Shown one piece after another: positions 11,693 through 22,919 of a stretch of 64,000 nucleotides of DNA. A model generated the notes under the pieces. That model had not been told where the DNA came from, ran no database searches, and saw nothing but the letters and a program-made list of their open reading frames with translations. Positions within the stretch are counted from its first letter, which is position 1. Each line of letters begins with the position of its first letter. Origin of the DNA: Ceratotherium simum simum (Eukaryota > Chordata > Mammalia > Perissodactyla > Rhinocerotidae); the NCBI RefSeq assembly GCF_000283155.1, contig NW_004454166.1, forward strand, positions 3,727,252-3,791,251, in the 5' to 3' direction. The translations under genes were made by a program, and so were the position numbers.

Positions 11693-12026
11693 GTAAGTAG
11701 CATGTAGTCACCGCCTTGAAGAGCAGGCTTTGGCACAGAAGGCAACTCAGAGAAGACGATCAGTCTTTGTCTTGAGGCCCTTCTGTCCATCAGTGTCCTC
11801 TTTGATATCTTCTATCACCTACGTATAGACCCTTCAGTGACTAGAAGCTTCTAGATAATGGACTGTGGCAATGAAATATACTGGATCTTCTAAGGGTGCA
11901 CCCACTGACAGTGTTTCTTTTAACACAATCAAAAAAGCAGTGTCTTCTGTTATTGAAACCACATTAGCTTCATGCTTGGAGCAGTCTAATAAGGGGGGAC
12001 ATAGAACCCTTAAAAATATAGATGGG

Positions 12027-12292
12027 GGGCCGGCCTGGTGGTGCAAGCGGTTAAGTGTGCATACTCCATTGCAGCTGCCCGGGGTTCGCCGTTTCGGATC
12101 CTGGGCGTGCACCGATGCACTGCTTGTCAAGCCATGCTGTGGCGGCGTCCCATATAAAGTGGAGGAAGATGGGCATGGATGTTAGCCCAGGGCCAGTCTT
12201 CCTCAGCTAAAAAAAAAAAAAAAAAAAAGAGGAGGATTGGCAGATGTTAGGGCCGATCTTCCTCACACACACAAAATATATATATATGGATG
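12027..12292 (+). repeat. ERE-type SINE with tandem 3' tail
   Basis: It begins GGGCCGGCCTGGTGGTGCAA and contains the tRNA-like B-box GGTTCG region and the CATGCTGTGGCGGCGTCCCA segment. The GATGTTAG-type 3' unit occurs twice, separated by poly-A. It belongs to the same subtype as 42578-42836, with the CCCATATAAAGT body. It sits in the COL15A1 intron between 11693 and 14509, sense strand. Confidence 0.85.
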
Positions 12293-12419
12293 AGGGAAAA
12301 AAAGCAACTCCAACCAGTGCTCCTGCACTGGTTGCACTTTGGGATAAAATCCAAACCTGACTTACGCTGTCCTTTCCCAGTTGTCATATTACTGACAGCA
12401 CACAAGACTAGAGGCGGGG

Positions 12420-12560
12420 ATCCTGTCTCCCTCCTTGTAATGAGGAAACAAACTGACTCAGCAAAGCTCACTTGTCCAAGGTCACGGGACTGACGGAGCT
12501 GGGACCATCACTCAGGTCCCCTGACCGCCAGGCAGCAGGTACAGGCACTGTGACTCCGAG
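12420..12560 (-). repeat. MIR SINE, reverse (partial)
   Basis: TAATGAGGAAACAAACTGAC and TTGTCCAAGGTCACGGGACT resemble a reverse MIR core. It directly follows the ERE at 12027. Confidence 0.5.
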
Positions 12561-12709
12561 GGGTCAGGCATGTGCCCGGTGGCCCAGCTAGTCAGTAGCA
12601 CCGTCCCTGAGGTCTCACCTGTGTTAGGAGAGTCCTGTTTCTGTGGGAAATGCAGGGAGGGTGGCCTCTCCCTGTGCTTAGGCATTAGTCACGGAACTGT
12701 GCATAATCA

Positions 12710-12845
12710 TTTCTCCCATTCATTCGACAAATATTTGTTGAGTACTTATGGAGTGCCAAGTACTCTGCTGGGCCCTGGGGACACAGGATGAACTAGACAG
12801 GCGTGGCCTCTGTTCTCAGGAGCTTGCAAATTACAGTTGAGAAAG
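12710..12845 (-). mobile_element. L2 LINE fragment
   Basis: CATTCGACAAATATTTGTTG, GTACTTATGGAGTGCCAAGT and CTGCTGGGCCCTGGGGACAC match the reverse-complement L2 3' end. It lies in the intron after 11692. Confidence 0.65.
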
Positions 12846-14509
12846 ATCCCTTGAAGTGGGTTCATAATTGATGCCTTTGGGGAAGGGGGTGATGAGGCTT
12901 CGGTCAGAGGCTTTAAAGTGACGCAGTTTGGCCTAGTATCTGCCTAGACATCTGTCGTGTCTGAACTTTGAGGCACCCTCAGCCCAGGGCCCGGGAACTC
13001 TGGCCTGGAGGGCAGAGGACAGGAGCCACGTGTCTAAGGTGACCAGAGGCCTGCTGGCTTCCAGGTCTACGTAAGGACAGCAGCAACCCAGGTCCTGTTG
13101 ATGCCGATGGCCTGAAGGGAAACGTAAACTAGTGCGGGAGGGACCCTCCTGAGAGATGGCTGCATCCCACCCCTGCCTCCTTATCATATAGAAGGAGAGA
13201 CTGCAGCCCCGAGAGGCAGAGGTGCGGGGCCCGTTCCAGCTCCCACCGTGAGTGAGTGCCTGAAGCCCCTCCCAGCTGACGTGACTTTAGGCTTCAAATG
13301 GACCAACCCTGGGACAGCACCTGACAAACTTGAGAGTGTCTTAAAAACGCTCCTGAGATTACCATGACCTGTGCTAGGAGCCTTTGCAGTAACCATGGCC
13401 TTTCGGGCTCATGAGTTTACTTAAAAGAAGCCAAAGATGAGCTCAGAGCATTTCATGTTGCCTGGCTGGACACCACGGGGGCAGGGGCGTGGACATTTCC
13501 TGGCCAGCTCTCAAAATGAACACTTGAAAAAGTAATGCTCCCTCTCCCATCTGGCGTTTCACAAGCCCCTTCTAATTTCAGCCCCTTTATAGCACCACAA
13601 CAATTTACAGCTCACACCTGGAATGGGGGACCTTTATCAGCTTAGCTGCAGGAGACCAGCTTGGTGCTGCAGCCTTCATCCTTAACTTAGAAATGTTTTT
13701 CCTAGAAGATTCCCTTCCCCATCCCCTATCTTCTCTTGCTGACCCCTGAGCATCTTGTGACCCTCCACCCGAAAGCATAAGAAAATCTTGGCACCTGGAA
13801 AATCATTTTGATCCCACGTATCAACTGGGCAGAGGTGAAGATGGATTAGTGAAAGCAGAGTCACAGGTGGCTCTGTTTTAACAGATAAAGAAATGCAAGA
13901 ATCTGGGAATGAACTGGGAAGGAATATTATCTTGAACAACTTGGACTCCAGACCCCTGGCACTTAATGGGGAGTCCAAAATAGCACCCCCAATCTAATGA
14001 TAACCCCCCATTATTAATTACCACTACCATCAGCTCCTGTTCATTATGCTCATCTTTGCTTATACACAGTAGCAAAGCTATCAGCTGGCCCACCTCCATG
14101 GCTGGGTACATCACTGGCTCGGATGCTTGACTTCTCACATGAATCAGTCTTAATTGATAGGAAAGGAGGCAAGAACACTCATGGTTGGCCAAGCCAACAC
14201 TGGCACGATTGGTTGTCCTAAAACTTTGGGCTTCCCCTTTGCGGAGTTGTTTGGCCAAGAGGTCTTGGTCTGTCCACCCCACCCAGTTACAGATGGGTCC
14301 CCCAGTTGAAGGCCTGGGATGCTTGAGGGTACATTGAGGGCTGCTGGGGAGCTCAGGGCCTTTTGGGGCTCCAGAGCCAAAGGAAAGCTTGACTCCATGA
14401 CATTGCCCCTCCTGCCACATGCCCCCGGGACAGGAAACAGTGGCAACCTGCACACATGAACACTAGGACAGGGTTTGCAGTGTATGACCTTGCTTTTCTC
14501 CCTCTCCAG
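12846..14509. other. COL15A1 intron, no named element
   Basis: Unique-looking sequence. A 191-codon minus-strand open frame at 13878-14453 has no recognisable domain and is taken as chance. Confidence 0.55.
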
Positions 14510-14555
14510 GTTGGTACCGCTCATCCTGGAACTTCAGAACTCATCACCTTTCATG
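14510..14555 (+). CDS. COL15A1: COL15A1 coding exon (non-collagenous, phase 1 end)
   Basis: Fifteen codons plus one base, VGTAHPGTSELITFH then the first base of a glycine codon. It continues the non-collagenous interruption. The acceptor is CTCTCCAG. The donor is GTACAC, poorer than consensus; its position was fixed because the split glycine codon is completed exactly by the next exon. Confidence 0.92.
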
Positions 14556-15139
14556 GTACACACTCCCTTCTTCGTCTCATGTTTCTCTGAGACGTTTCCT
14601 GACCCTCATGACTCTGCAGAAGGTGGTTTCTATTTGCCCAGTGCTGGGCATACCGTAGACCAAGTGGTCAGGAAGATCTGACTCTGTGGTGGGAAGGGTG
14701 GTAGCTGAGCCAAGGCAGTGGGACTAGGCACCTCTGTAGATCTTTGAATTCCTGGTTCCCAAGAGGTGTGAGAAATCAACGACCAGTGCTCTTGATCCTA
14801 GAGATGAGGGCACACAGTGTAGACGAGGTTGAGGGGCTCAGGCTCAAGCCTCCCCTGACTTGATATTGGCCGAGCCTCCTAGATAGCACATCTTGGCTGA
14901 GCCTCATAGGTAGCAGGAAGAGCTCCATTTGTCCATTCGTTTGTTAGTTTCTTCAGAAAGCATCCACTGATTCCTTCTCCGTGCTTGGTGCTATCCCATG
15001 CTCTGGGCTGAGACAGATGACTCCTACTCTGTTTCTGCCACCCAGGCCCTTAGACTCTGTTATGTGGAACTATTTAAAAAATCATTATAATGCAATATAC
15101 TGAGAGCTAATGCAGGGAGGGCCGTGGGAGCTCAGAAGA

Positions 15140-15305
15140 CCTTTGCTTCAGTGTTCCTGGACCAGCAACATCAGCATCTGCTGGGAGCTTGTTAGAAATG
15201 CAGAGTCTCAGGCCCACCGCAGACCTGCTGAATCAGAAGCTGCATTTTCACAAGCTCCCAGCTGAAGTGTGTGCACATAAAGTGTGAGGAGCGCTGGTTC
15301 TGAGT
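15140..15305. mobile_element. MER5A-like hAT DNA transposon remnant
   Basis: CATCTGCTGGGAGCTTGTTA, then AGAGTCTCAGGCCCACC, CTGAATCAGAAGCTGCATTT and GAGGAGCGCTGGTTCTGAG match the MER5A pattern and parallel the copy at 8668. Confidence 0.78.
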
Positions 15306-16871
15306 GTTTGATTAGTAAGTTTGATCGGCACATTCTGTAGGAGCCTATCCACCACACGTCAGAGGGGGGATAGGCCGGGAGACAGGAGCCTGCAGGTGAG
15401 CAGTCACTCTGGTCCCCTGTCCCCATGTACCCTGCCATGCTATTTGTCCCCCTTTTGATTGAAAAGTCTGAACACTTGCAGTTTAAACAGGGGAAGGTCT
15501 TTTTTTTCCCATACCGACTTCTAGCTTGGCTCTGTCACCCGCAGCCCGCCAGGTGGTGGTCTCTATGCTGATATCTGGCCCTGTGGGTTTTTTTGTTGCT
15601 TTTGGTTACAAAGTCCAGGCTGTTCTCACATTGCATGCTCAGATCCAATTCAAGGCTCTCCCTTCCCCTGGTGCAAGGTGGACCTTGGGGAGAGGGGGTG
15701 GTGCTGGATTTGCTTTCTCGGATCCCCAGTGGTTCCTTCACCGTGGGCCCCTCAGGGGGAAAAGGGAGGGAACAGATTTTTCTGGATGAGACAGCCCCAT
15801 GAGCCCTTTGTCCTCGCACTTACTTGTGGGTTGTTACTCCTTCTCCTTTGGGTGAGCAGCCACGTAAGCTCAGTGTCTTCTTCTCTGGGCATTGTCTGTA
15901 GTCTCCTTGTGGGTGGGTGGAGGCCCCGTGGCCCCGCTGTCCAGGTCCTGGCTCCAGCAGCTCCCCAGCAATGGTGAGGCCTTACTGGGTGCGATTGCAT
16001 CTCCCAGCTGACCCCCAGCTGGCAGCATCATGCCTCTAATACTCCCATTCCTTCCCTCACGTTGGGGAAGCCTGAACCCCCCTACCTTGTCTACACCGTG
16101 TACCCCCACCTCCAGGCTTGAGAGCACTGGTTGGTTGATCTCTCACACCTCTTGGGAACTGGAATTCAAAGATCTAGTGTCCACCCCACCCATCAAGGTG
16201 GGGAAAGGGGATCGCTTCCCTTCCCAAATGCTGAACTCCCAGAAGGCTTCCTTCCTCCAGCCTCATTTCCCGTGTAAAGAGTTAGGAGAAAAGGGGTGGC
16301 GGTAAGGCCATTTCTGCAGAAACAGTGCTTCTCCCAAGTCCTGTGGGGAGAGGGAGGTGCCGGACAATTGGCATTCTTCCAACTTTCTAAGTGAATCCTT
16401 AGCACCCTTAGTTCTCCTCGCGGGCACTCCTGGGACATTCCTTTCCTCCCCTTACACTGTGCTGCACAGGCATAGATGAGATGGGACTAGAAGCTTGACT
16501 TGGTGTTGAGCCTCAGGCGACGCGCGTGAAGCCAGCCAAGAGAGAGTTAACTGCAGCCTCTGCTGGGCGCCCCCCACGCACTGCTGGTATCCTAAGGGTA
16601 GCGCTTATTCCATCTGGCCTCTTACTGCCCTTCGCTGTCTGTCTCCCCACTGAGACTGAGCTTTTCAAGGTCAGGAATTGTCTGCGGCACCTGCCTCTGC
16701 CCCCTCCACCATTTAGCAAAGGGTCTTATACCCTACGACTTCTCAATAGGCCTTTGTTTGTTGAGTGGACTTTGCTAAAGGGGTTCAGTTTGAAAACTTG
16801 TCTCAGAAATGTTTTATATAGAATGAAGGTGATTTTTCACTGTCTTTTTTTAAATGTGTGTTTGATGGCAG

Positions 16872-16952
16872 GTGTTAAAGGAGAGAAAGGATCCTGGGGT
16901 CTTCCTGGCTCAAAAGGAGAAAAAGGCGACCAGGGGGCCCAGGGACCACCAG
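16872..16952 (+). CDS. COL15A1: COL15A1 coding exon (collagenous, phase 1 both ends)
   Basis: The 81 bases complete a split glycine, encode VKGEKGSWGLPGSKGEKGD and then QGAQGPP, and end with the first base of the next glycine codon. The Gly-X-Y register is perfect across both junctions. The acceptor is GATGGCAG and the donor GTATTC. The upstream pyrimidine tract is modest (TTTTTTTAAATGTGTG). Confidence 0.94.
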
Positions 16953-17387
16953 GTATTCCAACTCTCGTCCTGGATCTTGCCTTTGATTTTTGTTCATGAG
17001 AAATCCAATTGAGCAAGAAAGTAAGACTAATTACATTACCCCCTTGACTGCAAGCTCCGTGGAGTTCCAGAGAGACCCAGTCATGGGTGCTACATGTCCA
17101 AGATGGAACCTTGTCAAGAGAGACCCGCAGTTCTAATTGGTCTTGCCTCACATACAAAATGAGGCCCGAAGAAGGCCAGGGACACGCCCGGGGTCCCACA
17201 GCATCTGGGTTGTGGGGCCTGGGCCAGGACTGGTTTCTGCCTCCAAGCCCAGGGCCCATCTGTTAGCTAAACCAACGTGGGGTCACTTCCACTACAAAAT
17301 AATCATGGTGGCCAACTTGGTTGCCGACTTTTATTTTTAAATTTCTGAGATTCTGATTGTGAATTTTACAAAGTGTTTCTTTTTCAG

Positions 17388-17437
17388 GCCCTCCAGTGGA
17401 TCCAGCCTACCTGAGACATTTTCTGAACACCTTGAAG
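17388..17437 (+). CDS. COL15A1: COL15A1 coding exon (non-collagenous linker)
   Basis: It completes a glycine codon and then encodes PPVDPAYLRHFLNTLK. After one triplet this is a short amphipathic, non-collagenous interruption. The acceptor is TTTTCAG with a good pyrimidine tract and the donor GTGAGT. It returns the frame to phase 0. Confidence 0.95.
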
Positions 17438-17538
17438 GTGAGTATTTCTCTACTAAACTTCTGGCCTGTGTTTCCAAGTTCTTGGGCTGATGTCAGAGAC
17501 TGATTCATCCTGCTTCACTGAATGTTCTCTGCTTTCAG

Positions 17539-17640
17539 GGGGAGAATGGAGACTGGGGGATCAAAGGAGAAAAAGGAGACTCTAACAGTGACTTCTCTGT
17601 GTCAGGACCTCCAGGCCTGCCGGGAAATCCAGGCCTGGTT
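17539..17640 (+). CDS. COL15A1: COL15A1 coding exon (collagenous with interruption)
   Basis: Thirty-four codons. GENGDWGIKGEKGD is collagenous, SNSDFSVS is an interruption, and GPPGLPGNPGLV resumes the helix. From memory the human chain is a few residues longer between the two collagenous stretches, so this exon may differ slightly in length from the human one. It is 101 bases after the preceding exon. The acceptor is CTTTCAG and the donor GTGAGT. Confidence 0.95.
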
Positions 17641-18189
17641 GTGAGTAGTGACCCCTCCACATCGTCTTCCTCCATGAGTCACAGCTTTCTCTGATGCCCC
17701 GAAACGTGCCTAGGCAGATGGAGAGCAAGGGTCTGTCACAGCACCACAAGCTGGAGGCAGGACTTGGGCTTCTGTCTCCCTCCCCGATACTTGGGGATAC
17801 TGATGGGGAGCTTGGGTGAGGCCCACAGAGGAAAGGGAGCTGGCCAAAGCTATATGCATTCAGGTAACTTCCAGGTCACTAACCACACTGCCTTATTCAT
17901 GTCAGTCGTGGAAAATTTGCTCAACACAAAGAGTTATTGATGGTGAGCACATCGGATCATGGAGACAGAATGGAAGGTGAGGGAGATATTTTTAGAGGGA
18001 CTATTTGATTCTTCTGAAATGTCATCAGAGAAGGAGTCTCTAGGTAGGCTTGGTGTTCTTAGAATGAGAAGTTTCTCCAGGTCACAAAAGAGAAATTCAA
18101 GTTATGCCTCCAATAATGTTATGATGAGATCTTTGACCCTCAGGGACCACAAGCAAACTCCAGTCGCAGAGCTCACCATGAGGGTAGAC

Positions 18190-18335
18190 CCAGCAAAGCC
18201 TGGAGACCAGGGTTCCATGTCCAGCTCTGCTGCTAACCTGCACTGAGGCCTTGGGCAAGCCCTTTCCCTCTCTGGGCCTCAGCTTCTTCTTCTGTGAAAT
18301 GCAAAGCCTAAACTAGCCGATCTCCAGGGCACTTC
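18190..18335 (+). repeat. MIR SINE
   Basis: GGGCAAGCCCTTTCCCTCTC, then TGGGCCTCAGCTTCTTCTTC and TGTGAAATGC are MIR 3' half sequence in the intron before 18560. Confidence 0.75.
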
Positions 18336-18559
18336 TGAGTCCAGGGCTCTCTGGGGTTCTCTGGAGAGTCAGTCAACATAATGACTGGGCTGCTGCTCTC
18401 AGGTCTTACACCACCTGAGTTGTGCCCAGGACTGAGGATAATGATAACAATAGCTGGTGTTTACTGACTTCTTACAAATGTCCTCATAAAAGAATAGATG
18501 GGACTTCTAGTGATTAATGGTGCTTTCTCTCTTCTCTTACTGTGTACTTGCCTTGACAG

Positions 18560-18704
18560 GGCCAGAAAGGGGAGACTGTTGTTGGGCCCCAGGGACCCCC
18601 GGGTGCTCCTGGGCTGCCTGGGCCACCTGGCTTTGGAAGACCTGGTTCCCCTGGGCCACCAGGACCTCCGGGGCCACCAGGACCTCCAGCTATCCTGGGA
18701 GCAG
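18560..18704 (+). CDS. COL15A1: COL15A1 coding exon (long collagenous, phase 1 end)
   Basis: Forty-eight codons plus one base. It is dense in Gly-Pro-Pro triplets, with small register breaks at GETVVG and GFGRPG, and ends PPAILGA before a split codon. It is one of the last collagenous blocks before NC1. The acceptor is CTTGACAG and the donor GTTAGT. The run of CCACCAGGACCTCC-type units near 18655-18690 is internally repetitive at the DNA level, as expected for a Gly-Pro-Pro run. Confidence 0.96.
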
Positions 18705-18835
18705 GTTAGTACTGTGGGTGGTGCCCTCATTTATGCTGCCCCTTCTATTATGCTCAGGGTCACCACATCTGGGTGGCATGTCAGAGCCACACTGACAGAG
18801 GGCTGTTTCCTGGATGGAGCCTTTTTTCTTTTCTT

Positions 18836-19690
18836 TTTTAAAATTGAGATATAATTCGCATGCCATAAAATTGACCCATTGAAAGTGTACAATTCAGTGA
18901 TTTTTAATATATTTACAAGATTTTACAGCCATCACCACTATCTAATTCCAGAACATTTTCATCCCTCCGAATAGAAACCCTGTTCCAATTAGCAGTCACT
19001 TCTCTTTTCCTCCTCTCCCCAGACTCTGGAAACCATGAATCTACTTTCTACCTCTATGGATTTGTCTGTTCTGGACATTTCATGTAAATGGAATCATACA
19101 ATATGTGCCCTTTTATGTCTGGCTTCTGTCACTTAGCATGATGTTTTCAAGGTTCATCCATGTTGTAGTGTGTATCAGTACTTCATTCCTTTTTATGGTT
19201 GAGTAATATTCCATTGTGTGGCGATACATATATATATATACACACACACACACACTACATACGTACATACATACCACATTTTGTTTATTCATTTATCAGC
19301 TGGTGGACATTTGGGTTGTTTCCAGTTTTTGGCTATTATGAATAATGCTGCTATGAACATTCATGTATAAGTTTTTGTGTGGACATATGTTTTCAGTTCT
19401 CTTGGGTGTAGACCTAGGAGTGGAATTACTAGATCAAACATATAGTTATTCTATGTTTAACTTTTTGAGCAACCACCAGACTGTTTTCCAAAGTGGTTGC
19501 AACGTTTTGCATTCCCACTGGCAGTGTATGAAGTTTCCAGTTTCTCCTCATCTTCACCAACACTTGTTATTATTACATCTTTTTTATTCTAGCCCTCTTG
19601 TGCGTGTGAAGTGATACCTCATTGTGGTTTTGATTTGCATTACCATAATGACTAATGACGTTGAGCTTCTTTTCATGTGTGGGTGGAAAT
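18836..19690 (-). mobile_element. Old L1 3' end, antisense, in COL15A1 intron
   Basis: The run TTGAGATATAATTCGCATGC, the segment AATGGAATCATACAATATGT, and the GTAATATTCCATTGTGTGG and ATGAATAATGCTGCTATGAA stretches are characteristic of the reverse complement of an L1 ORF2 3' end plus 3'UTR. A TA/CA microsatellite (19225-19258) interrupts it. It is highly diverged and has no usable ORF. Confidence 0.85.
19225..19258. repeat. TA/CA microsatellite
   Basis: A TATATATA run followed by about nine CA units inside the antisense L1 in the COL15A1 intron. Confidence 0.9.
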
Positions 19691-19827
19691 TTCTTGGCTG
19701 CTTTTTGATGCCTGGGCCTTAGGGACTTGAGGACCAGCACTGATTCTAACGCGCTAGGTAAAAATCTCTTTACTCTTTGGGGCCACAGTCTGTCAAATGA
19801 AAAATGGGTGAAATAGAAGAAAATCTC

Positions 19828-20080
19828 CATTTATTGAACATTTACCAAGTGCCAGGGACTCTGCTAGTCACTTCACTTCATTATTTTATTTTAGTAAATC
19901 ACGCAAAGCTTTATTTCATGAAGCCCTTCAAGGAAAGTATTAGCATCCCCATTTTACAGATGAGGAAAGTGAGACCCAGAGACATTTAGGAACCTTTCCA
20001 AGGTCACACAGCTAATAAGTGGCACCAACAGGATTAGGACCCAGATCAGCGTAGCTCCAAAGCCTCTATTCTTTCCACTA
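19828..20080 (-). repeat. MIR SINE, reverse
   Basis: CCATTTTACAGATGAGGAAA and CCAAGGTCACACAGCTAATA are the reverse MIR core, with ATTTACCAAGTGCCAGGGAC at the left. Confidence 0.85.
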
Positions 20081-20128
20081 TGCCCATGGTGGGAAATCAT
20101 AATAGCAGCAATAATAGCGTGAATGCAT

Positions 20129-20170
20129 CATTTTCTGTTGTTTGGTTGGCATTTTCTGTTGTTTGGTTGT
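20129..20170. repeat. 21-bp tandem duplication
   Basis: CATTTTCTGTTGTTTGGTTG occurs at 20129 and again at 20150, identical over the first 20 bases. It is intronic. Confidence 0.95.
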
Positions 20171-20251
20171 GTGGTGGAAGCATGCCTGGGAAGAGACCTA
20201 CAATGTCTGGGGCATTGGGAAGAATTTTACACAGGAGGTGACTTTGGGGCT

Positions 20252-20720
20252 GGGGCTTTGACTTAGTCTTGGATCTTTTGGCTGCAAGTGACAGGAATGT
20301 CACTCAAACTAGTTCAAGCAAAAGGGAAATTTATTGGATGTGAAGGAGGGGGTGAACGATCAATTTGTGGGAGGGGCAGACATGCAGCGGGACCTCAGGT
20401 TCAGCCAGAACCAGGGATTCAGCCCTTGCGAGGATTCTCTGGCCATCTCTCATCTCAGCTTCTCTCTGTTTGCTAGCTTCATGCTTCTTCACTGCAGACC
20501 ACATCCTCTGCATGGTGGGAAGTAAGGTTACCGACAACTCACAGCTTCCACTGTCAGCTAGAAATTCTGGCCTTCTTTCTCAGTGTTAGTTTGAAAAGTC
20601 CTGGGATGGGGCAAGTGCTGGGGAAGGATTCTGATTGGCCTGTCTTGAGCCAGATGCCCAACCTTGGACCAGTCACCTGTGGCCAGCAGTTAGGATCACA
20701 TGAGAATGAGGCAGCTCCTT
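20252..20720. repeat. Unassigned medium-reiteration repeat, copy A
   Basis: GGCTGCAAGTGACAGGAATG, ACTCAAACTAGTTCAAGCAA and GGGAAATTTATTGG open the element. GATTGGCCTGTCTTGAGCCA and CAGTCACCTGTGGCCAGCAG come near its end. The same opening-and-closing pattern recurs at 21957, 38735 and 49595. I do not name the family. Confidence 0.5.
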
Positions 20721-20999
20721 CTGGAACCAAATGGTTGTAGAGGTGAAGGGGAAGATTCCAAGAGAAGGTGAGGATTCTTGTCCTGCAAAGAAAGAAGGTG
20801 CTGAGTGGATTAAAACTGTAGGTGCCCACACAGCCTTGGGGGATGAGTAGGAATTGCAGGAGGTGGAGGGACATTACAGGGTGAGTACAGGACGCAGAGA
20901 ATCTGTTGTCCGTAGTAGCCCAACACTGGGGCCCCAGGACTCCTTGCTCCTTTGAAAAGGATTGCCCCTCACATAATGTATGGCAATTCACGGTTACAA

Positions 21000-21195
21000 A
21001 ACACTCTCATATCCATCATCCCATTTAACCTTCATAGCAGCCCTGGGAGGGAGATGAAATGGGTATTACTAAAAACTCATTTCACGGATAAAGATGCTGA
21101 AGCTGAGAGAGGCTAAGAGACTTGCTCAAGATCATAGTGCTAGTAGGAGACATGGCAGGGGTCCAAATCCAAGTCCTCTGACCCTGTATCCACTA
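21000..21195 (-). repeat. MIR SINE, reverse
   Basis: CTCATTTCACGGATAAAGAT, GAGAGGCTAAGAGACTTGCT and CAAATCCAAGTCCTCTGACC follow reverse MIR order. Confidence 0.7.
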
Positions 21196-21634
21196 GACAT
21201 CCACCACTTATGTGTGGATTCTCAAGTCCTGTGTTGGAACCGCACACTTGCTCACAATGACCTGAAAAGCCTCATACAGTAATTTTACTGGGACTTGAAA
21301 AAACCCTTAACTCTGCCAAGAGCTTTGCAGATTTGGCGGGGACAGGGGATTGGGGAGGAAGAAGGAGAGCAAAGGACAGGTGTAATAATACTTCTTTATG
21401 TTGGCCTAAGGTAAGGGCCTTTCATTGGGGAACTGCGGTCTCCTAGAAAACTCAAGGACGTGCCTCAGGGATCTTTCCGTCATCCCACTAACACTTGATG
21501 TAGAGTTTTTTGTGCGTGTGTACACACACACATGCACACTGGGGAAGAGAGCAGTAGCCTTGATCTGCTTTTTAAGTTAAGCTCTTTAAGCTATGACTCT
21601 TCAAAAGCTAAGAACCCCTGGTTGAATGCCGTAC

Positions 21635-21850
21635 AATTTGCAAAGCACCTTCCTAGTTGGTATTTTACTCACTTCTCAGCACAGCCCCGTGAAGAAGAAA
21701 TGCCTGCTTGCATTTCACAGGTGAGGAAACCGGGGTTCAGAGCGCTTGCAGTTTCCCCAAGATCACACAGCTGGAAACTGACAGGCTGGGGACTTGAGTC
21801 CGTGTCTCCTGGCCCCAAGGCCAGGGCTCCTGTCACTGCACCACCTTGTC
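21635..21850 (-). repeat. MIR SINE, reverse
   Basis: CATTTCACAGGTGAGGAAAC, CCCAAGATCACACAGCTGGA and GACTTGAGTCCGTGTCTCCT follow reverse MIR order. Confidence 0.75.
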
Positions 21851-21956
21851 CTCCTGCGGCCTGGCACTTGTACTTTCTGCGGCTCTCTCGGAGCCTGCTG
21901 CTTCTCGTTAGTAGGTGGTTACCTCCCTTCAGCCTGTCTCTTGAGTGAAGTCAGTC

Positions 21957-22250
21957 GTATGAGTCAGGGTATTTTTGGATGCAGTTGACAGAAAACTCAA
22001 ACTGACTTATGCAAACAACAGAAGCAACAAGAATTTATTCACTTATAAAACTGAAAAGTCCTAGGCATGGCTTGATCCAAAGCCCCAAGCAAGAATCCCA
22101 GCTCTTCCCCAAACCAGTCCGTGTGGCTGAGTCACGCGGGGCCCAGAACTCCCAGGATGAAATTGCAGGGCAGGACGCTTTGCAGCCTGTGAATGAGGGT
22201 GTGCACGCACCCCCTCAGGTGACCCACTCACATCTGAGGCATTTGTCGGA
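21957..22250. repeat. Unassigned medium-reiteration repeat, copy B
   Basis: GGATGCAGTTGACAGAAAAC, TCAAACTGACTTATGCAAAC and AAGAATTTATTCACTTATAA parallel the opening of copy A at 20252. It ends about 40 bases before the exon at 22293. Confidence 0.5.
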
Positions 22251-22292
22251 GAGCGTGGTTTTTTGTAACTTCCCTTTTCTGCTTTGTCTTAG

Positions 22293-22357
22293 CCGTGGCC
22301 CTTCCAGGCCCACCTGGCCCTCCAGGACAGCCAGGGCTTCCCGGATCCAGAAACCTG
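22293..22357 (+). CDS. COL15A1: COL15A1 coding exon (final collagenous block)
   Basis: It completes an alanine codon, then encodes [17 protein letters not shown] and SRNL. This is the last Gly-X-Y run; SRNL starts the non-collagenous NC1 domain. The acceptor is GTCTTAG after a T-rich tract. The donor is GTCAGT, weaker than consensus but phase-consistent. Confidence 0.95.
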
Positions 22358-22919
22358 GTCAGTGTTATTATCAATATGTATTCATCCTTCTACCTTGGAT
22401 GGGTTTACTTAGAACTTCGGCTGCAGTGTGTAGGGGCTGGCACACCTTTTATGTTGGAATCAGATCTCCATGACAATAGAATTGGTGCAGTTCCTTTAAC
22501 AGAAGGTACTTATCATCTTTTGGGATGACTTATTAAGTAAAAAGATACAGAATACAAAATCATTTATGATTTAAGTTCTACCCTTCTAATCCTTAATTGA
22601 CTAAACTGTAACAAGAACCAGTCATATTACATCAAAAAAACATAAGCACAAGAGGGTGAACAATATCACAGCAGGTCCCGTGCTGGTCCGATTTACTCTG
22701 GGTAATTCAGCCTTCTCCATTCTGCCAAAGGATGTCTCTTGTACGTTCATTACCCTGCAGATCTTTGGAGCAGGGTATAGCACGCAGAGGTTATTAGGAC
22801 GCACAGAAAGAGGACAAATGCCTCACAAAGAGGTCAGGAGTCCTAGGAATGCTCCTTGCTCTTGGCTGGATTTTAGTCGGAAAATCTGGCTGCCAAATGA
22901 AGAAGCATCCAGTCGTTGA

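Noticed and set aside
12050..12130. tRNA-like promoter boxes in the SINEs
   Set aside because: They are internal promoter remnants of tRNA-derived ERE elements, not functional tRNA genes. No cloverleaf with an anticodon stem could be drawn with confidence.
13878..14453. 191-codon minus-strand open frame in a COL15A1 intron
   Set aside because: No domain, no repeat composition typical of coding sequence, no splice-site or promoter context. Its length is possible by chance in GC-moderate DNA.
16526..16999. 157-codon plus-strand open frame across the exon at 16872
   Set aside because: Only the last part is the true exon. The upstream portion is intron read through and does not match collagen XV.
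18590..18695. GC-rich repetitive run as a minisatellite
   Set aside because: It is the Gly-Pro-Pro coding part of a COL15A1 exon.
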